From the NCBI GenBank assembly GCA_041660815.1, contig JBAZVN010000014.1, positions 1-64,000 on the forward strand: a stretch of 64,000 nt of DNA, read 5' to 3'. The translations under genes were made by a program, and so were the position numbers. Shown here one piece after another: positions 63,135 through 64,000 of this stretch; positions within the stretch are counted from its first letter, which is position 1; the number at the start of each line of letters is the position of its first letter. Origin of the DNA: PALSA-1006 sp041660815 (lineage in GTDB: Bacteria; Pseudomonadota; Gammaproteobacteria; Burkholderiales; Gallionellaceae). The notes under the pieces were generated by a model. The model was given only the letters and a program-made list of their open reading frames with translations. It was not told where the DNA came from and made no database searches.

Positions 63135-63467
63135 TTAATTTATTGCTGCACTGCGCAGCCAAAACGTTGGCGATTCCGGCTCTATATTCACGATTTCACA
63201 AACATCGCTAATGCGCGTTCGAAACGCACCCATGGCGCTCAACGTCTCGATTAACTCAAGATAATCGCCGTGGTGCGCGGGTGTGATGTAGTAATTCACT
63301 TCATGGTCATCCACATCCAGCAGCTCGGCAAAGTTAATTCCATGCGCGCGCAGCACGGCGCACAGCTCTTCAAATTTCGCGATGTCGTGACGGCAACGAT
63401 TCAGTATGTCGGCCTGCTGAAGTAACAGGCGCGTGAGATTGCAAAAGGTCTGTTCGGCGAGTGACAT
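63135..63467 (-). CDS. Hypothetical element protein, 110 residues
   Basis: ATG 63467 is chosen over the long upstream frame because that would overlap the next gene. The protein is helical (SLAEQTFCNLTRLLLQQADILNRCRHDIAKFEELCAVLRAHG by parts) and acidic. No family recognised. Confidence 0.5.
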   Translation of the reverse strand: MSLAEQTFCNLTRLLLQQADILNRCRHDIAKFEELCAVLRAHGINFAELLDVDDHEVNYYITPAHHGDYLELIETLSAMGAFRTRISDVCEIVNIEPESPTFWLRSAAIN

Positions 63468-63475
63468 GATTACCC

Positions 63476-63724
63476 CTATGCCGCCAACGCAAGTTCTTGC
63501 GCGCGGTCGTGAATAGCGCGATATTGAATGCGCAATAAATTGATGTTGTATCCGCGTGCAGTGAGCTTTTTCAGGCAGGCCGCGCACTGATCTGCATCGG
63601 GCTCGGTGAAAAATTCCTGCAAAGAAACAATAATATAGTGGCCGTTTTTAGGTACCAGTCCACACAACCCGCGCGGATGCGGCGGGATTTTGGCGTGGAC
63701 TTTTGGATTAACGCGCTGTTTCAT
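63476..63724 (-). CDS. Hypothetical element protein, 82 residues
   Basis: It starts next to the stop of the VapE-like gene (one-base overlap). It contains CGLVPKNGHYIIV and DADQCAACLKKLTARGY. No family recognised; probably part of the same transcript. Confidence 0.5.
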   Translation of the reverse strand: MKQRVNPKVHAKIPPHPRGLCGLVPKNGHYIIVSLQEFFTEPDADQCAACLKKLTARGYNINLLRIQYRAIHDRAQELALAA

Positions 63725-64000
63725 TAATGCCTCCCCGATAAACTTCGGGCAGGCGCCCTGTAGCGAGTCATACCGTTGCTTTTTTTAATCCTCGTGCAGC
63801 CCAGCTTGTGCAGGAAAATACTAATGCGTCTTTGTAAATCGCTCGTCAATTTCGATGCATCAAGCTTAAGACCGTCAATCGCAGTAGTGGTGATGGAGAA
63901 ATCACTCACTTGCTGATAGACCCAATCGCGCAAGGCGCTCATCGAATCTTTGTTATCCAGGTTGATATCTGTTTTGCCAATCCTTTGTGGCCCGGATAGT
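63724..64000 (-). CDS. C-terminal part of a VapE/primase-helicase-like element protein (partial)
   Basis: The frame is open to the window edge (…GKTDINLDNKDSMSALRDWVYQQV), so the ATG at 63942 is probably internal. The end (DLQRRISIFLHKLGCTRIKKSNGMTRYRAPA) has the look of the C-terminus of VapE/D5-type phage replication proteins. If so, it replicates the element. The assignment rests on a short tail and is tentative. Confidence 0.5.
   Translation of the reverse strand, partial: LSGPQRIGKTDINLDNKDSMSALRDWVYQQVSDFSITTTAIDGLKLDASKLTSDLQRRISIFLHKLGCTRIKKSNGMTRYRAPARSLSGRH

Noticed and set aside
1..64000. CRISPR arrays
   Set aside because: No regularly spaced direct repeats were seen on reading; only isolated palindromes and the DGR repeats.

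Overview
The window is a bacterial chromosome segment. Gene content points to a sulfur-oxidising betaproteobacterium, most likely in the Nitrosomonadales (Gallionellaceae/Sulfuricellaceae type). This is inferred from the truncated Sox system (no SoxCD), the periplasmic c-type cytochromes, NhaD, and the betaproteobacterial character of glnD, rnr and queG. No taxonomic search was possible.

Layout. (1) 1-120: 3' end of a 5S rRNA and the terminator of its operon. (2) 0.5-11.1 kb: a lithotrophic sulfur-oxidation locus, with a SoxH-like metallohydrolase, a TtrS/TtrR-like two-component pair, soxYZAXB, a DUF302 protein, a tsdB/tsdA-like cytochrome pair and a periplasmic DsrE-like protein. A TonB-dependent receptor follows. 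(3) 13.5-17.5 kb: a run of small conserved genes (DUF1801, DUF6157, DUF1697, VOC, EVE, TfoX-N, WYL regulator, YdeI-like). (4) 17.5-20.2 kb: a second sulfur module, soxY2Z2 plus flavocytochrome c sulfide dehydrogenase (fccAB-like). It ends in a 3' remnant of a second DUF302 gene. (5) 20.4-54.4 kb: mostly ordinary chromosome, including nhaD, an Orn/Lys/Arg decarboxylase, chaA, folA-thyA, pepA, lpdA, proA, an orphan solute-binding lipoprotein, a diguanylate cyclase, tRNA-Leu, rnr-rlmB, ParA/HD genes, glnD, map, a protease-propeller-barrel protein, an orphan FlhD, cysM, amiC, tsaE, queG and tRNA-Lys. (6) 54.4-64.0 kb: an integrative element inserted beside tRNA-Lys, with almost all genes on the minus strand and running off the right edge.

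The main discovery is in region 6: a complete diversity-generating retroelement (DGR). In transcription order (minus strand) it has two variable target genes, each ending in a C-type-lectin-like (DUF1566-type) domain with a variable repeat, then avd, the template repeat (TR), a tRNA-like sequence, and a DGR-type reverse transcriptase with YVDD and the GxxxSQ signature. By direct reading, every difference between TR and the variable repeats falls on a TR adenine: 12 of 12 in VR1 and 20 of 20 in VR2. This is the hallmark of adenine-specific mutagenic retrohoming. The tRNA-like fold sits where the functional spacer RNA of the Bordetella phage DGR lies, and I do not know of a described counterpart.

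Other points for a second look: an inverted-repeat structure ahead of soxY2, a MITE-like palindrome ahead of pepA, a near-identical promoter segment present twice, an orphan flhD followed by a 49-aa ORF instead of flhC, and head-to-head overlapping tsaE/queG starts.
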